A stretch of DNA of 64,000 nt from Methylocystis sp. ATCC 49242 (GCF_000188155.2 NZ_KE124774.1:3230356-3294355); one strand, 5' to 3'. Shown: positions 16,385 through 25,448, counted from the first letter of the stretch. Program-made: numbers and translations. The notes: generated from the letters alone by a model not told the origin.

Positions 16385-17602
16385 TCACCCCCGCGCCGCG
16401 AGAGGCACGACATTGTGCAGCTGTCCGTCCGCCGCATCGAAGAAGCGGCGCAGATTGCGGGCGGCCTGGCGGATGCGCTGCTCGTTCTCGACGAGCGCGA
16501 GGCGAACAAAGCCTTCGCCATGTTCGCCGAAGCCCTCGCCCGGCGCCACGGCGACGTCGGCCTTCTCGATGAGAAGCTTCGAGAATTCGAGCGTGGACAT
16601 GTTGCGGAAACGCTCGGGCGCGGGCGCCCAGGCGAACATGGAGGCGCGTGGCGCAGGGATCGGCCAGCCGGCCTGCGCGAAACTCTCCACCATCACGTCC
16701 CGGCGCTTCTTGTAGATCGCGCGCATCTCCTTCACGCAATCGTCCGGCCCGTTGAGCGCGGTCGCGGCGGCGACCTGAATGGGCGTGAAGGCGCCATAGT
16801 CCAGATAGCTCTTCACGCGCGCGAGCGCCGCGCAGAGGCGCTCATTGCCAACCGCGAAGCCCATGCGCCAGCCCGCCATGGAGAAGGTCTTGGACATGGA
16901 GGTGAACTCCACCGTCACATCCATCGCGCCCGGCACCTGCAGGACCGAGGGCGGCGGGTTGTCGTCGAAGAAGACTTCGGCATAGGCGAGGTCGGAAAGG
17001 ATGAAGATGTCGTGCTTCTTCGCGAAGGCGACGAGGTCCTTGTAGAAATCGAGCGAGCCTACTTCCGCCGTCGGATTGGACGGATAGCAGACGATGACCG
17101 CGATGGGTTTTGGAATCGAATGGATCATCGCCCGCTCGAGCGCGGAAAAATATTCCGGCGTCGGCGCGGAGGGGACGGAGCGGATGACGCCGCCCGCCAT
17201 CAGGAAGCCGAAGGCGTGGATCGGGTATGACGGGTTCGGCACCAGCACTACGTCGCCCGGCGCCGTGATCGCCTGCGCCATATTGGCGAAGCCCTCCTTG
17301 GACCCGAGCGTCGCGACGATCTGCGTCTCGGGGTCGAGCTTCACGCCGAAGCGGCGCGCATAATAATTCGCCTGCGCGCGCCGCAGGCCGGCGATGCCCT
17401 TGCTGGCCGAATAGCGGTCGGTGCGCGGCTTGCCGGCGGTCTCGACGAGCTTGTCGACGACATGTTTGGGCGCGGGCAGGTCCGGATTTCCCATGCCGAG
17501 GTCGATGATGTCGGCGCCGCCCGCACGGGCGCGCGCCTTCAGGCGGTTCACCTGTTCGAAGACATAAGGGGGCAGGCGCTTGATGCGATAGAAATCCGAC
17601 AT
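16385..17602 (-). CDS. PLP-dependent class I/II aminotransferase (AlaC / LL-DAP aminotransferase-like)
   Basis: The 405-residue protein has the fold-type I signature. An N-terminal IIDLGMGNPDLPAP is followed by TDRYSASKGIAGLRRAQ, VCYPSNPTAE and the PLP-binding Lys in SMSKTFSMAGWRMGF. A substrate-carboxylate Arg lies near the C-terminus in FVRLALVENEQRIRQA. Close relatives are annotated as alanine/glutamate-pyruvate aminotransferase (AlaC) or LL-diaminopimelate aminotransferase; the sequence alone does not decide. It is a single-gene unit converging on murA across the repeat pair. Confidence 0.88.
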   Translation of the reverse strand: MSDFYRIKRLPPYVFEQVNRLKARARAGGADIIDLGMGNPDLPAPKHVVDKLVETAGKPRTDRYSASKGIAGLRRAQANYYARRFGVKLDPETQIVATLGSKEGFANMAQAITAPGDVVLVPNPSYPIHAFGFLMAGGVIRSVPSAPTPEYFSALERAMIHSIPKPIAVIVCYPSNPTAEVGSLDFYKDLVAFAKKHDIFILSDLAYAEVFFDDNPPPSVLQVPGAMDVTVEFTSMSKTFSMAGWRMGFAVGNERLCAALARVKSYLDYGAFTPIQVAAATALNGPDDCVKEMRAIYKKRRDVMVESFAQAGWPIPAPRASMFAWAPAPERFRNMSTLEFSKLLIEKADVAVAPGEGFGEHGEGFVRLALVENEQRIRQAARNLRRFFDAADGQLHNVVPLAARG

Positions 17603-17995
17603 TCTGTCTTTGTTCCGGGAATGGCCGCGCGAAGCGGGGAGTCTAGCCGATTTTGGCGGGGCGGGGGAGGGGTCGGCGCGACAAGGGGGGTGATTTCAAA
17701 TCCCGGCTCTTGGCAGGGTCCTGGCACGAACGGGTCCTCGAACGCTCGCGTCCCCGGCCGCCGCGCCCCCGCTTGACGCATATTCGAGTCGGATTCATAG
17801 GCTTGGGTCGCGAAGGCGCGAGGTCCCGCGATGGCGTCCAAACGCGACGCGCCGTCGGCCGGGTGTTCGGGGCTACTGGCGGTTTGAAATTGGGTCATGC
17901 ACGGAGTGCAGCCAGGGGCGTTTGGCTAATTTCGAATTAACGCCCACAGCGACGATCTTCTGATTCGTAATGCGTCTCTCATCCGGAGACTTCGA
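17603..17995. other. Intergenic stretch with one possible promoter
   Basis: No convincing gene is seen in these 393 bases; the short frames lack ribosome sites and conserved features. A possible plus-strand promoter has TTGACG (17773-17778), a 17-base spacer and CATAGG (17796-17801), and could drive the orphan gene at 17996 with a leader of about 190 bases. The aminotransferase promoter should also lie here on the minus strand but I cannot place it. Confidence 0.3.
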
Positions 17996-19402
17996 ATGAA
18001 AAAGCTCTCGAGAAACGAACTTCTTGAAGCTGCGCGGAAATTACGCGCCGCCGCAGAGGGAAAATTTGTCCTGCCAGAAACCTGCGGCTTCGGAAACAAT
18101 GCCTGCGCTGAAGCGAAGCACGACTATTTTTTCCCGGTCGCCGACCGATATGTTCGTTTCATGCTCGAAGTCGAGCCAGACCCGGTATCTGCTTGCCCTG
18201 CCGCTCTCAGAAGGCTTCCACTCAAATTCAAAGGCGAGGTGGTTACGTTAAACACGAGCGCCTCCTCCCGGTTATTGGACGCTTCGGAGCTGAATATTCT
18301 GATATTGGCTTTCTTGCTCGGCGTAAATTTGCCGATGCAATTGAGCGACGCCTCCAAAGGCAAGGGCAAGAAGCTTCTGATCGGCATGGCGCCCACGCTC
18401 ACCCTCGATTGCGGCGTAGTGTCGACTGATTCTTGCGATCCGGGGGGGAAGGGCGAGCATCATCAAATCGTGACCCGACTTTATGAGTTGTCGAAAGAAT
18501 TCTTTGATAGCGAGGCCGAGGGGCTCGAGTTTTGGGCGTTCCGTGTCGTGAAGTCTTTGGGAAACAGGCCGGGCATCGCAGTTGAAGGCGTTGCAAGCGA
18601 CAGTGTCGAACGGGGCGGCCCGGCAGCGTCTGAAGAATCGGAGTCGCGGCTGCCTGCCATGACCGCATCCCGCCATTTGAGATTTGCGGAGATCGACGGT
18701 CAAAAATTTCAGCGGACAGGGGCGCTGATAGAAGTTCCGTGCATCGACGGGGAAAAAATGTCGACAGCGGTCACGCGTCGCATTCCCGAGCGGAAATCGA
18801 TGAACGCTTTTGCCGTGGCGGCGGCTGTTCTTGCTGAGATTGCGCTCATCGCCGCGCAAACATTCAACAGGCCGTTTTCGGGATCTTCGCCGCAGATGGC
18901 GTCAGTCGAGCAACTTTCTCCAGCGCTTACTGCTTCATCAGCAACGAATAAAGCTTCAGGAAACGGGAAAGCTTCGAACGTCGGCCAGCAAATTGGAGCG
19001 GATGAAATGGCCGCGTCCAATGTTTCCGCGAAGTCCGTTGCCGCGGATGGGGATGGCGCCGGTAATTCGTCGGCGCGCACAGGCGACGTCACTGAACATG
19101 CAAACAAGGATGGCGCGGACGCGAAATTTTCAGCCAATAACCTTGCTTCACCGAGCTCGTCCGCTGGAGCCGCATCCGGCGAACCGCGAGGAGGCGATGA
19201 AAATCCGGGCGCTGGACCATCGGAAAAAGGAAAAAGGCCTCTGGCTCATTCCGCTCGCCCCAAATCCGTCGCGGTCTCCAAAAGAAAGCGACAGAATGAT
19301 TCGCTCAGCGTCATCGGCCGCACCGTCGACGGCTTTGCAAAACAATTTACGAAAGACCTGCGGCGCCTTCCCGGGCAAATATCCTCCATCTTCAATCATT
19401 GA
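17996..19402 (+). CDS. Hypothetical protein with one central membrane segment
   Basis: I do not recognise this 468-residue protein. Residues 1 to about 260 form a soluble domain with scattered Cys residues and a DYFFPVADRYVRFMLE segment. A single hydrophobic stretch follows (about 264-286, AFAVAAAVLAEIALIAAQTF). The next 130 residues are low-complexity Ser/Ala/Gly/Asn, and the last 45 are basic. The layout suggests a cytoplasmic N-domain, one transmembrane helix and a disordered periplasmic tail. GGAG precedes the ATG. Codon use is somewhat less GC-biased than its neighbours. It stands alone with no operon partner. Confidence 0.6.
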   Translation: MKKLSRNELLEAARKLRAAAEGKFVLPETCGFGNNACAEAKHDYFFPVADRYVRFMLEVEPDPVSACPAALRRLPLKFKGEVVTLNTSASSRLLDASELNILILAFLLGVNLPMQLSDASKGKGKKLLIGMAPTLTLDCGVVSTDSCDPGGKGEHHQIVTRLYELSKEFFDSEAEGLEFWAFRVVKSLGNRPGIAVEGVASDSVERGGPAASEESESRLPAMTASRHLRFAEIDGQKFQRTGALIEVPCIDGEKMSTAVTRRIPERKSMNAFAVAAAVLAEIALIAAQTFNRPFSGSSPQMASVEQLSPALTASSATNKASGNGKASNVGQQIGADEMAASNVSAKSVAADGDGAGNSSARTGDVTEHANKDGADAKFSANNLASPSSSAGAASGEPRGGDENPGAGPSEKGKRPLAHSARPKSVAVSKRKRQNDSLSVIGRTVDGFAKQFTKDLRRLPGQISSIFNH

Positions 19403-19514
19403 TTGAGCCCGCGAGAAACGCGCCGAAAATTTGTTGATGCGACCCGCCGGGCGCGTTGGCGTATATACGGCAACTGGCAAACCGGCCCGTCACGGCCCGC
19501 CGTTCACAGCCGGT

Positions 19515-20408
19515 CTACCTCCCCCGCGCATCCCACATCGGCCGGTCGGGCGCGCGAAGATCCAGCTCCCACGTGAAGCGGCTGAGCAGATTATAGCCCA
19601 GAATGAACGGCGTCTCCTTTCCCAGCGCCGCGCGCAGGGGGCCGAAGTCATAGGCGAGCGCATGGACGTCGCGCGCCACGCGCCCGTCGCCGAGATCGAT
19701 CTCCCTGATCCGGTAGATTTTCGACGCAAATTTTTTCCCGCCCGCTTCGCTCGCCTTGCCCGCCGCCTTCTCCAGCGTGAACAGTTTTTTGTGCTTCCGG
19801 ACAAAGGACTGATCGACGGCGCAAATCTCCGCGCCCGTGTCGAAGAGGCCCACGCTCGTGACATTGCGGACGCGAAGCTCGACGCCGACGAGGCGCCGGT
19901 CGGGGCCGAGCATGCGGAAGGGCCGCGCATGGCCGGTCGAAAGCGGCGCGCCGAAAAACACCATTTCGCGATGGTCGAAATCGAGCGTGAAGCGGGCGTT
20001 CTTGAAGAAATCCAGCCCCAGGAGATCGCCACCGTCGCTCGTCGGGCAGCGCGTGACCTCATATTTCGCGCGCGCGATGTCGTTGCCCTGCACAGCCTTC
20101 AGCGCGACATTCCTCGCCTCGACGTCGTCGCAACGGATCGTGAGCCCGGAGGCCCCCGTCGATTCGCTTGCGCCCATGGCCGGCAGGTCCTTGTTCCATG
20201 GCGCGAGCGCAATGCGGGTCGTGGAGGCGCCGGTGTCGAGGCGCATCGTCCCCATGACCTTGTCGAAGCGCATGGGCAGATAGACGCGCCCGCCGCCGTA
20301 ATCGCCTTGCGTCAGCGTCATCGAAACGACGGAGCGGCTCGTCTGAGCGCCGGCGCCGTGAGCGCCGACCGTCAGGACGAAAAGGAGGAGGGCCCGAAAA
20401 AATCTCAT
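19515..20408 (-). CDS. Secreted retropepsin-like aspartic protease
   Basis: The 297-residue protein begins with a signal peptide (MRFFRALLLFVLTVGAHGAGA). Two aspartic-protease motifs follow: RLDTGASTTRI at about residue 65 and LFDTGAEICAV at about 190. Each has a downstream hydrophobic-Gly element (GGDLLGLDFF and FILGYNLLSRF), so both halves of a retropepsin-like fold lie in one chain. Bacterial members of this clan (Asp_protease_2-like) are periplasmic and mostly uncharacterised. I chose the ATG at 20408; a TTG 30 bases upstream would add MSKRSGALWR. The gene lies 61 bases from the next minus-strand gene. Confidence 0.75.
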   Translation of the reverse strand: MRFFRALLLFVLTVGAHGAGAQTSRSVVSMTLTQGDYGGGRVYLPMRFDKVMGTMRLDTGASTTRIALAPWNKDLPAMGASESTGASGLTIRCDDVEARNVALKAVQGNDIARAKYEVTRCPTSDGGDLLGLDFFKNARFTLDFDHREMVFFGAPLSTGHARPFRMLGPDRRLVGVELRVRNVTSVGLFDTGAEICAVDQSFVRKHKKLFTLEKAAGKASEAGGKKFASKIYRIREIDLGDGRVARDVHALAYDFGPLRAALGKETPFILGYNLLSRFTWELDLRAPDRPMWDARGR

Positions 20409-20469
20409 GCGCCATAACGCCCCCGAACGCTTGCTCAAATCAAGAGTCTTTCAGGGGCCGGAAGGCGCG

Positions 20470-20796
20470 TCAGTTCGGAATCTTGACCCGCGCCGCCTTG
20501 CGTTTGTTGTCTGCGATGGCCCGGTCGAGCTGGGCGCCTGACGCCTCCATTTCAGCGGCGGTTTTCTTGCGGCTCTGCGCTGGCGCGGGCGTCAGCGGGG
20601 CGTAGTCGAGCTCACCGGGCCGCGACTGGCGCACGAAATCGGCGGACGGCGGCGGCGGCGCGCGCAGGCCGGTGGCGTCGAAGATGCGTCCGATCATCGA
20701 GCCGCCGGTCGCGGGCGCCTCCTGCGCGGCGGCGGGGCCGGCGAGCAGGAGGGACAGAAGGAGAAGAGCATGACGGCGAAGGATCATGTCGCGCAT
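20470..20796 (-). CDS. Small secreted protein of unknown function
   Basis: A 108-residue frame starts MRDMILRRHALLLLSLLLAGPAAAQ, a clear signal peptide with an AxA cleavage site. A Pro-rich, low-complexity mature part follows (APPPPSADFV, LTPAPAQSRKK) with a basic C-terminal helix. No family is recognised. The ATG at 20787 is an equally possible start. It lies 35 bases after hemH on the same strand and could be co-transcribed. No strong ribosome site is visible. Confidence 0.55.
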   Translation of the reverse strand: MRDMILRRHALLLLSLLLAGPAAAQEAPATGGSMIGRIFDATGLRAPPPPSADFVRQSRPGELDYAPLTPAPAQSRKKTAAEMEASGAQLDRAIADNKRKAARVKIPN

Positions 20797-20831
20797 CAGG
20801 ACATGGAATTGGGGCGCCAGTGGGCCGCCGC

Positions 20832-21851
20832 TCACGCCCATCCGGCGACCTCCCGTTTCGCCAGCGTCTCGAGGAGCCGCATCCCCTCCTCGCTGTCGTT
20901 GAGACAGGGCAGGCGCGCGAATTTCTCGCCGCCCTTTTCGAGGAAGAGATCGCGGATCTCGACGCCGAGCTCCTCGATCGTCTCGAGACAATCCGCCGAG
21001 AATCCGGGGGCCACGATGGCGAGGCGCCGGACGCCCTGCTGCGCCAGCTCGCTCACCACGTCGCTCGTATAGGGCTGGATCCATTTCGCCGGCCCGAAGC
21101 GCGACTGGAAGGAGAGGCGCAGCCTGTCGGCCGGCATGTCCAGCGCCTCGCGCAAAAGCCCGAAGGTCGCCTCGCAATGGGCGCGATAGGGGTCGCCGCG
21201 ATCCACCTGCGCCTGCGGCAGGCCATGGAAGGAGGCGAGCACCACCTCGGGCTCGAAGTCGAGCGCGGCGAGTTCGCGCCGCACATTCGCCGCCAGCGCC
21301 TCGATATAGGCGGGATCGTCGTAATAGGGCGCGCCCACGCGCAGCGCCGGCTGCTTGCGCATTCTGCGCAGCGCCGCGAAGGCGTCGTCGGCGACCGAGG
21401 CGCTGGTGGAGGCGGCGTATTGCGGATAAAGCGGCAGCAGCGCGATGCGCTCGCATCCCTGCGCCATGAGCTCGTCGATCTTCGAGACTATCGACGGCGA
21501 GCCGTAACGCAGCGCGTAATCGACGATGACGGGCGCCTTTTCACCGAGCGCGCCGGCTCGCTCCCGCAGCTTTTCCGCCTGCAGGCGCGTGAATGTCTTC
21601 AGCGGGCCTTCGCCGTGTTCGTGGTTCCAGATCGAGGCGTAGGCGTGCGCCGATTTCCTCGGCCGCGTGTTGAGAATGATCCCGTGCAGCACCGGCAGCC
21701 ACAGGATGCGCGGCAGGTCGACGACGCGCGGATCGGAGAGGAATTGCGCGAGGTAGCGGCGCACGGACGGAACATCCGGGTCGTCCGGCGTGCCGAGATT
21801 GACGATGAGCAGACCGACCGGCGATGCGGCGGCGGAAGTGGCTGGGGTCAT
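20832..21851 (-). CDS. hemH: Ferrochelatase
   Basis: The 339-residue protein has the ferrochelatase order: [13 protein letters not shown] at the N-terminus, [21 protein letters not shown], the metal-binding His region [24 protein letters not shown], and the catalytic Glu region [14 protein letters not shown]. It inserts Fe2+ into protoporphyrin IX, the last step of haem synthesis, at the inner membrane face. Family length is about 320-350. The ATG is at 21851. The small secreted protein gene lies immediately downstream. Confidence 0.95.
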   Translation of the reverse strand: MTPATSAAASPVGLLIVNLGTPDDPDVPSVRRYLAQFLSDPRVVDLPRILWLPVLHGIILNTRPRKSAHAYASIWNHEHGEGPLKTFTRLQAEKLRERAGALGEKAPVIVDYALRYGSPSIVSKIDELMAQGCERIALLPLYPQYAASTSASVADDAFAALRRMRKQPALRVGAPYYDDPAYIEALAANVRRELAALDFEPEVVLASFHGLPQAQVDRGDPYRAHCEATFGLLREALDMPADRLRLSFQSRFGPAKWIQPYTSDVVSELAQQGVRRLAIVAPGFSADCLETIEELGVEIRDLFLEKGGEKFARLPCLNDSEEGMRLLETLAKREVAGWA

Positions 21852-21966
21852 ATTTCGCCTGTTTTGCGAGAAGCTTCGCTCCGCCCCGGGGGCGAGAGCT
21901 TTGCGCCGACATATAATGCCTCCGCGCCGCGAAAAACACCGGCGAAGCGTCGCTCCCGCGCCCGGG

Positions 21967-22788
21967 TCACGCGCCCTGGCGGATCAGCCTTTCGAAGGCT
22001 TGGCGCTCCTCGTCCGCCATGTGGAAGGCGTGCTCCGGCGCCGGAAAGGCGCCGGCCCGCACGTCTTTCGCATAAAGACCCACGGCCTCGCGCAGCGCCG
22101 CGCCGACGGCTCCGTAGCGGCGATTGTGCTTGAAGTCCCGCGCCGTGATCCCGGCGAGGTCGTTGACGACGAGCACCTGCCCGTCCGTCTCCGGCCCGGC
22201 GCCGATGCCGATGGTCGCGGCTTTCACCGCGCGGGTGATGCGCCCCGCGAGCTCCTGCGGCACCAGCTCCAGCACGAGAAATTTCTGCCCCGCGGCGTCG
22301 AGCGCGAGCGCGTCGGCGTAGAGCTTGCGGGCGGCCTCGGCCGTGCGGCCCTGCCGGCGCTTGACTTCCTGATGCTGCGATTCGAGCCCCAGATGGCAGC
22401 AGACGTCGAAGCCCGTGGCCGTGAGCGCGGCGACGACGTCCGCCTGCGCGCCCTCGAATTTCACGCAGTCGGCGCCGGCGTCGCGCAGGACGCGGGAACT
22501 CGCGAGAGCCTGTTCGGGGGTGTCGTAGGTCGCGTAGGGCAGATCGCCGATGATATACATGTCCGGCGCGCCGCGCCTGACGGCCGCGATGTGATGCGCC
22601 ATGTCGGCGAGCGTCACCTCGCGCTCGTGGGAATAGCCGAGGATGTTCACCCCCACGCTGTCGCCGACGAGGATGATGTCGACGCCGGCCTCCGCCTCGA
22701 TCCGCGCGGTCGGCGCGTCATAGGCGGTGACGACGACGATCTTCTCGCCTCGGCGCTTCATCTGTGCAAAACGATCGGCTACTGGCAC
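21967..22788 (-). CDS. panB: 3-methyl-2-oxobutanoate hydroxymethyltransferase
   Basis: The 273-residue protein has the PanB motifs: [33 protein letters not shown] with the Mg-binding Asp, [22 protein letters not shown] and the catalytic Glu region [24 protein letters not shown] follows. It makes ketopantoate from 2-oxoisovalerate and methylene-THF in pantothenate and CoA synthesis. The start is GTG (PVADRF follows). A small lipoprotein gene lies 28 bases upstream on the same strand. panC is not in the window. Confidence 0.95.
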   Translation of the reverse strand: MPVADRFAQMKRRGEKIVVVTAYDAPTARIEAEAGVDIILVGDSVGVNILGYSHEREVTLADMAHHIAAVRRGAPDMYIIGDLPYATYDTPEQALASSRVLRDAGADCVKFEGAQADVVAALTATGFDVCCHLGLESQHQEVKRRQGRTAEAARKLYADALALDAAGQKFLVLELVPQELAGRITRAVKAATIGIGAGPETDGQVLVVNDLAGITARDFKHNRRYGAVGAALREAVGLYAKDVRAGAFPAPEHAFHMADEERQAFERLIRQGA

Positions 22789-22816
22789 GGGGCGGCTCCG
22801 GCGGCGCGCTCGAAAA

Positions 22817-22954
22817 TCAGCGCGCGGAGGCGTCCCGGCAGGCGTTCGGCTGGCCCGGGACGCGAATATCCTGAATGCCGCCGCATTTGTCGCAGGCGGA
22901 GAGCGCCGCCGAGAGGCCGACGAGCGTCAGAGCGAGTGCCAATCTGCGTTTCAT
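22817..22954 (-). CDS. Small lipoprotein
   Basis: A 45-residue protein starts [21 protein letters not shown]. The lipobox LSAC gives a lipid-modified Cys about residue 21, followed by a 24-residue mature peptide containing DKCGG. GAGGAA precedes the ATG at a good distance. It resembles the many very small lipoproteins of Alphaproteobacteria, but I cannot assign a family. It is upstream of panB on the same strand and divergent from rpsF. Confidence 0.65.
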   Translation of the reverse strand: MKRRLALALTLVGLSAALSACDKCGGIQDIRVPGQPNACRDASAR

Positions 22955-23032
22955 GCCGCTTCCTCTCGGGCGATTTGCGCGGCGAACATATCCGCGCGCG
23001 CCGCCGCCGACAAGGATGGCGGACCCGCGCCC

Positions 23033-23060
23033 TTGCATCCTGCCAAAACCCGCGTATAAC
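23033..23060 (+). promoter_or_regulatory. Probable sigma-70 promoter of rpsF-rpsR
   Basis: TTGCAT (23033-23038), a 16-base spacer and TATAAC (23055-23060) form a good housekeeping promoter upstream of rpsF. The predicted leader is about 180 bases and contains the hairpin at 23101-23116. Confidence 0.55.
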
Positions 23061-23100
23061 CCCGCCATCGCGACGTTCCCGGCCGGGGGCTGAACGGAAG

Positions 23101-23116
23101 CGCCGGCTTGCCGGCG
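23101..23116 (+). promoter_or_regulatory. Hairpin in the rpsF leader
   Basis: CGCCGGC (23101-23107) and GCCGGCG (23110-23116) pair across TT, so the functional loop is probably four bases or more. It lies in the untranslated leader of a ribosomal protein operon, where S6:S18 feedback elements occur in many bacteria. I cannot match it to that motif with confidence. Confidence 0.35.
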
Positions 23117-23247
23117 TGGGTTTCCCTTCTTCCCGTGTCTCCGCCTTCGAACTTTCCTTCTCGAGCCTTTCCCCGGGGAAACTTCCCCAGAAACGCTCGA
23201 AGGGCTTGGCGCCGGAGCGGCTCGCGGCAACGGAAAGGCGAAAAATC

Positions 23248-23667
23248 ATGCCTCTTTACGAGCATGTCTATCTCGCCCGTCAGGACATTTCTCCCCAGCA
23301 GGTGGAGGCTCTGACCGGGCAGTTCAAAAACATCATCACGTCGCTCGGCGGCACGGTCGGCAAGACCGAATATTGGGGCGTGAAGTCGCTCGCCTATCGG
23401 ATCAAGAAGAACCGCAAGGCGCATTTCACGCTGCTCAACATCGACGCCCCGCCGGCGGCCATCGCCGAGATGGAGCGCCAGCAGAGCATCAACGAAGACG
23501 TCCTGCGCGTCCTGACGCTGCGCGTCGAGGAGCTTGAGGAAGGTCCGTCGGCGCAGCTGCGCAAGCGTGACGACGACGACCGCGGCGAGCGTCGCGGCCC
23601 GCGCGGCGACCGTCCGGAGCGTCGCCCGCGTCGTGAGGAAGGCAGAGCCGAAGGAGAGGCAGAATGA
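23248..23667 (+). CDS. rpsF: 30S ribosomal protein S6
   Basis: The 139-residue protein begins [20 protein letters not shown], with the S6 core [21 protein letters not shown]. It ends in a long Arg/Asp/Glu/Pro-rich tail (about residues 108-139), a usual alphaproteobacterial extension. S6 binds S18 in the platform of the small subunit. The ATG at 23248 follows an AAAGGCGAAAAA ribosome site. The rpsR start overlaps its stop. Confidence 0.96.
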   Translation: MPLYEHVYLARQDISPQQVEALTGQFKNIITSLGGTVGKTEYWGVKSLAYRIKKNRKAHFTLLNIDAPPAAIAEMERQQSINEDVLRVLTLRVEELEEGPSAQLRKRDDDDRGERRGPRGDRPERRPRREEGRAEGEAE

Positions 23668-23900
23668 GCACCGCGCCCCGTCGTCCCTTCTTCCGCCGCC
23701 GCAAGTCCTGCCCCTTCTCCGGCGCCAACGCGCCGAAGATCGACTACAAGGACACGCGCCTGCTGTCGCGCTACATCTCCGAGCGCGGCAAGATCGTGCC
23801 CTCGCGCATCACGGCCGTCTCGGCCAAGAAGCAGCGCGAGCTGGCGCAGGCCATCAAGCGCGCCCGATTTCTGGGGCTGCTGCCTTATGTGATCCGGTAA
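23664..23900 (+). CDS. rpsR: 30S ribosomal protein S18
   Basis: The 78-residue protein has [35 protein letters not shown] and [20 protein letters not shown], all standard for S18. It forms a heterodimer with S6 and binds 16S rRNA. Its ATG overlaps the rpsF stop (ATGA), so translation is coupled. The transcript ends at the terminator just downstream, and rplI, which usually follows, is absent here. Confidence 0.96.
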   Translation: MSTAPRRPFFRRRKSCPFSGANAPKIDYKDTRLLSRYISERGKIVPSRITAVSAKKQRELAQAIKRARFLGLLPYVIR

Positions 23901-23924
23901 GAGATCCTTTGTTCGCGACTTGAG

Positions 23925-23958
23925 AACCGCGCACCGAAAGGGGCGCGGTTTTTTTTAT
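23925..23958 (+). terminator. Strong intrinsic terminator after rpsR
   Basis: AACCGCGC (23925-23932) and GCGCGGTT (23943-23950) form a perfect 8-bp stem with a loop rich in A and G. The T-run that begins in the right arm and continues to about 23956 completes the terminator. It closes the rpsF-rpsR operon. Confidence 0.9.
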
Positions 23959-24181
23959 ATGTAATGCCCGAATTTCGATTTTGGGGCTTCTTGTAAGCCA
24001 TTCTCGGAACCAACAAGCTCTGTGCCGCTAATCTCGAAGTCCGCAATGCGCCAAAAGCGGACATTGAGAGACCGCTTTGCTTCACCAAATCCAACATATA
24101 GTTTGCCAAGGGCTGGGTTACGCGAGCGCAGCCTGGACGCTACGAAAAAGGCAGCAGACATAGCATAAACCGAGGGACGAA
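23959..24181. repeat. Non-coding stretch with an inverted GTCCGC/GCGGAC element
   Basis: GTCCGC (24039-24044) and GCGGAC (24057-24062) flank AATGCGCCAAAA. Variants of this 'gcggac - gcgccaaaa - gtccgc' motif recur in many alpha- and betaproteobacterial genomes as intergenic debris. The surrounding sequence is AT-richer than average and holds only short frames without support. It is best read as repeat or relic sequence upstream of the GFA gene. Confidence 0.4.
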
Positions 24182-24607
24182 ATGGCCACGCATAAAGGGG
24201 AGTGCTTCTGCGGCGCCGTGCAAATTGAAGTCAGCGGCGATCCTGAGACGTGTGGATACTGCCATTGCGGCTCGTGCCGATCGTGGTCGGCGGCGCCTAT
24301 CAACGCCTTCACCTTGTGGAAACCTGATTCTGTTTCCGTGACGTCAGGGGCGGAATTTGTCGCCACATTCGAGAAAACGCCAAGCAGCCAGCGCAAATAC
24401 TGCGTCAAATGTGGCGGTCATTTGATGACGGCTCACCCGTCGCTCGGCCTGATCGACGTTTACGCCGCGACCATCCCGACGGTTCAATTCAAGCCACAGG
24501 TGCATGTCAATTATTCGGAGACCGTGCTGCCGCTGCGCGATGGCTTGCCAAAGTTCCACGACTACCCGACCGATTTCGGCGGCTCAGGCAAAATGATTGA
24601 GGAATGA
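24182..24607 (+). CDS. GFA family protein (Zn-binding, glutathione-dependent formaldehyde-activating-like)
   Basis: The 141-residue protein has the zinc ligands of the GFA domain: CFCGAV near residue 8, GYCHCGSCRSW at about 32, and KYCVKCGGHL at about 80. Members form small mixed-beta zinc proteins; a few act on S-hydroxymethylglutathione, but most have no known substrate, so I do not claim a role in formaldehyde metabolism. The gene is monocistronic and convergent with the methyltransferase at 24657. Base use is slightly less GC-rich than that of core genes. Confidence 0.85.
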   Translation: MATHKGECFCGAVQIEVSGDPETCGYCHCGSCRSWSAAPINAFTLWKPDSVSVTSGAEFVATFEKTPSSQRKYCVKCGGHLMTAHPSLGLIDVYAATIPTVQFKPQVHVNYSETVLPLRDGLPKFHDYPTDFGGSGKMIEE

Positions 24608-24656
24608 CGGGCGACGCTTTTGCCATACAACCGTCAAATGAGCGACGGCTCAGAAC

Positions 24657-25448
24657 CTATAGCTTCTGAGCTTCGAACATAATCGCTTGTATGGGCAAGG
24701 TAGAGCCGACGGCGCGCGTGAGCGCCGCCCCATATGCGCGAGCGATCTCGTCGAGATCGCCGCCTCGCTCTGTGACCTCGTTCAATACGGGGCTCCCAAA
24801 GACAATGCCGCGCGCGAACGCGAGCGCGTCGAATCGACGCGCATAGCGGAGCACGGAGATGCGGACATCGTCAAAACCAGCGTCAACGAGGCTTTCCTTG
24901 ATCGGACCGGTCGCCGCGCAGGACGCTGGTTGCCTTATCCATTGCGGCGGCTCCTTCGGAAAGAAAGCTTGCAGGACGGCCAGAGCCTCGCTGACATAGG
25001 GATTGTTTTTTTCAGAGTCCCAGACTGAGAAGGTATAGCGTCCGCCGTTCCGCAACACCCGGTAGGCCTCACGGATGGCTCTCGGCTTATCGGGAAAGAA
25101 CATATACCCAAACATGCAGACAATGGCGTCAAAGCTCCCGTCTCCCTGGGGAAGAGCGCAGGCGTCCACAATCTTGAACGACACGCGTTCGTCGTCCGGC
25201 GCTTTCGATCGGGCGACATTGAGCATGTCTTCGCTAATGTCGGTGGCCGTTAGTCTCGCAGCGCTCGCAAGCCGATCTAGCAAGGCCCGAGTTGCGACCC
25301 CAGAACCTGCCGCGATTTCAAGGACGTCCCTCGGATTAGCCGTCGCGACCCGCTGCGCCGCTTCTTCCGCGTAAGGAAGAAAAAGAACGGCGCCGAGCCC
25401 GCGATCGTAATTGATCGGGATGTCGCCGACATAACTTTTCGCGCTCAT
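24657..25448 (-). CDS. Class I SAM-dependent methyltransferase (UbiE/COQ5-like)
   Basis: The 263-residue protein has motif I VLEIAAGSGVATRALL at about residue 41, an acidic SAM ribose contact in LTATDISEDMLNVAR, motif II around FDAIVCMFGYMFFPDKP, and motif III VLRNGGRYTFSVWD. This is the Methyltransf_11/25 pattern. The substrate is unknown. It is a single gene whose base composition is lower in GC than the ribosomal cluster. A putative tiny membrane peptide lies upstream on the same strand. Confidence 0.82.
   Translation of the reverse strand: MSAKSYVGDIPINYDRGLGAVLFLPYAEEAAQRVATANPRDVLEIAAGSGVATRALLDRLASAARLTATDISEDMLNVARSKAPDDERVSFKIVDACALPQGDGSFDAIVCMFGYMFFPDKPRAIREAYRVLRNGGRYTFSVWDSEKNNPYVSEALAVLQAFFPKEPPQWIRQPASCAATGPIKESLVDAGFDDVRISVLRYARRFDALAFARGIVFGSPVLNEVTERGGDLDEIARAYGAALTRAVGSTLPIQAIMFEAQKL

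Noticed and set aside
24182-24607. Formaldehyde-activating enzyme as evidence of methylotrophy
   Set aside because: The GFA fold is widespread and mostly of unknown substrate; it does not by itself show C1 metabolism.
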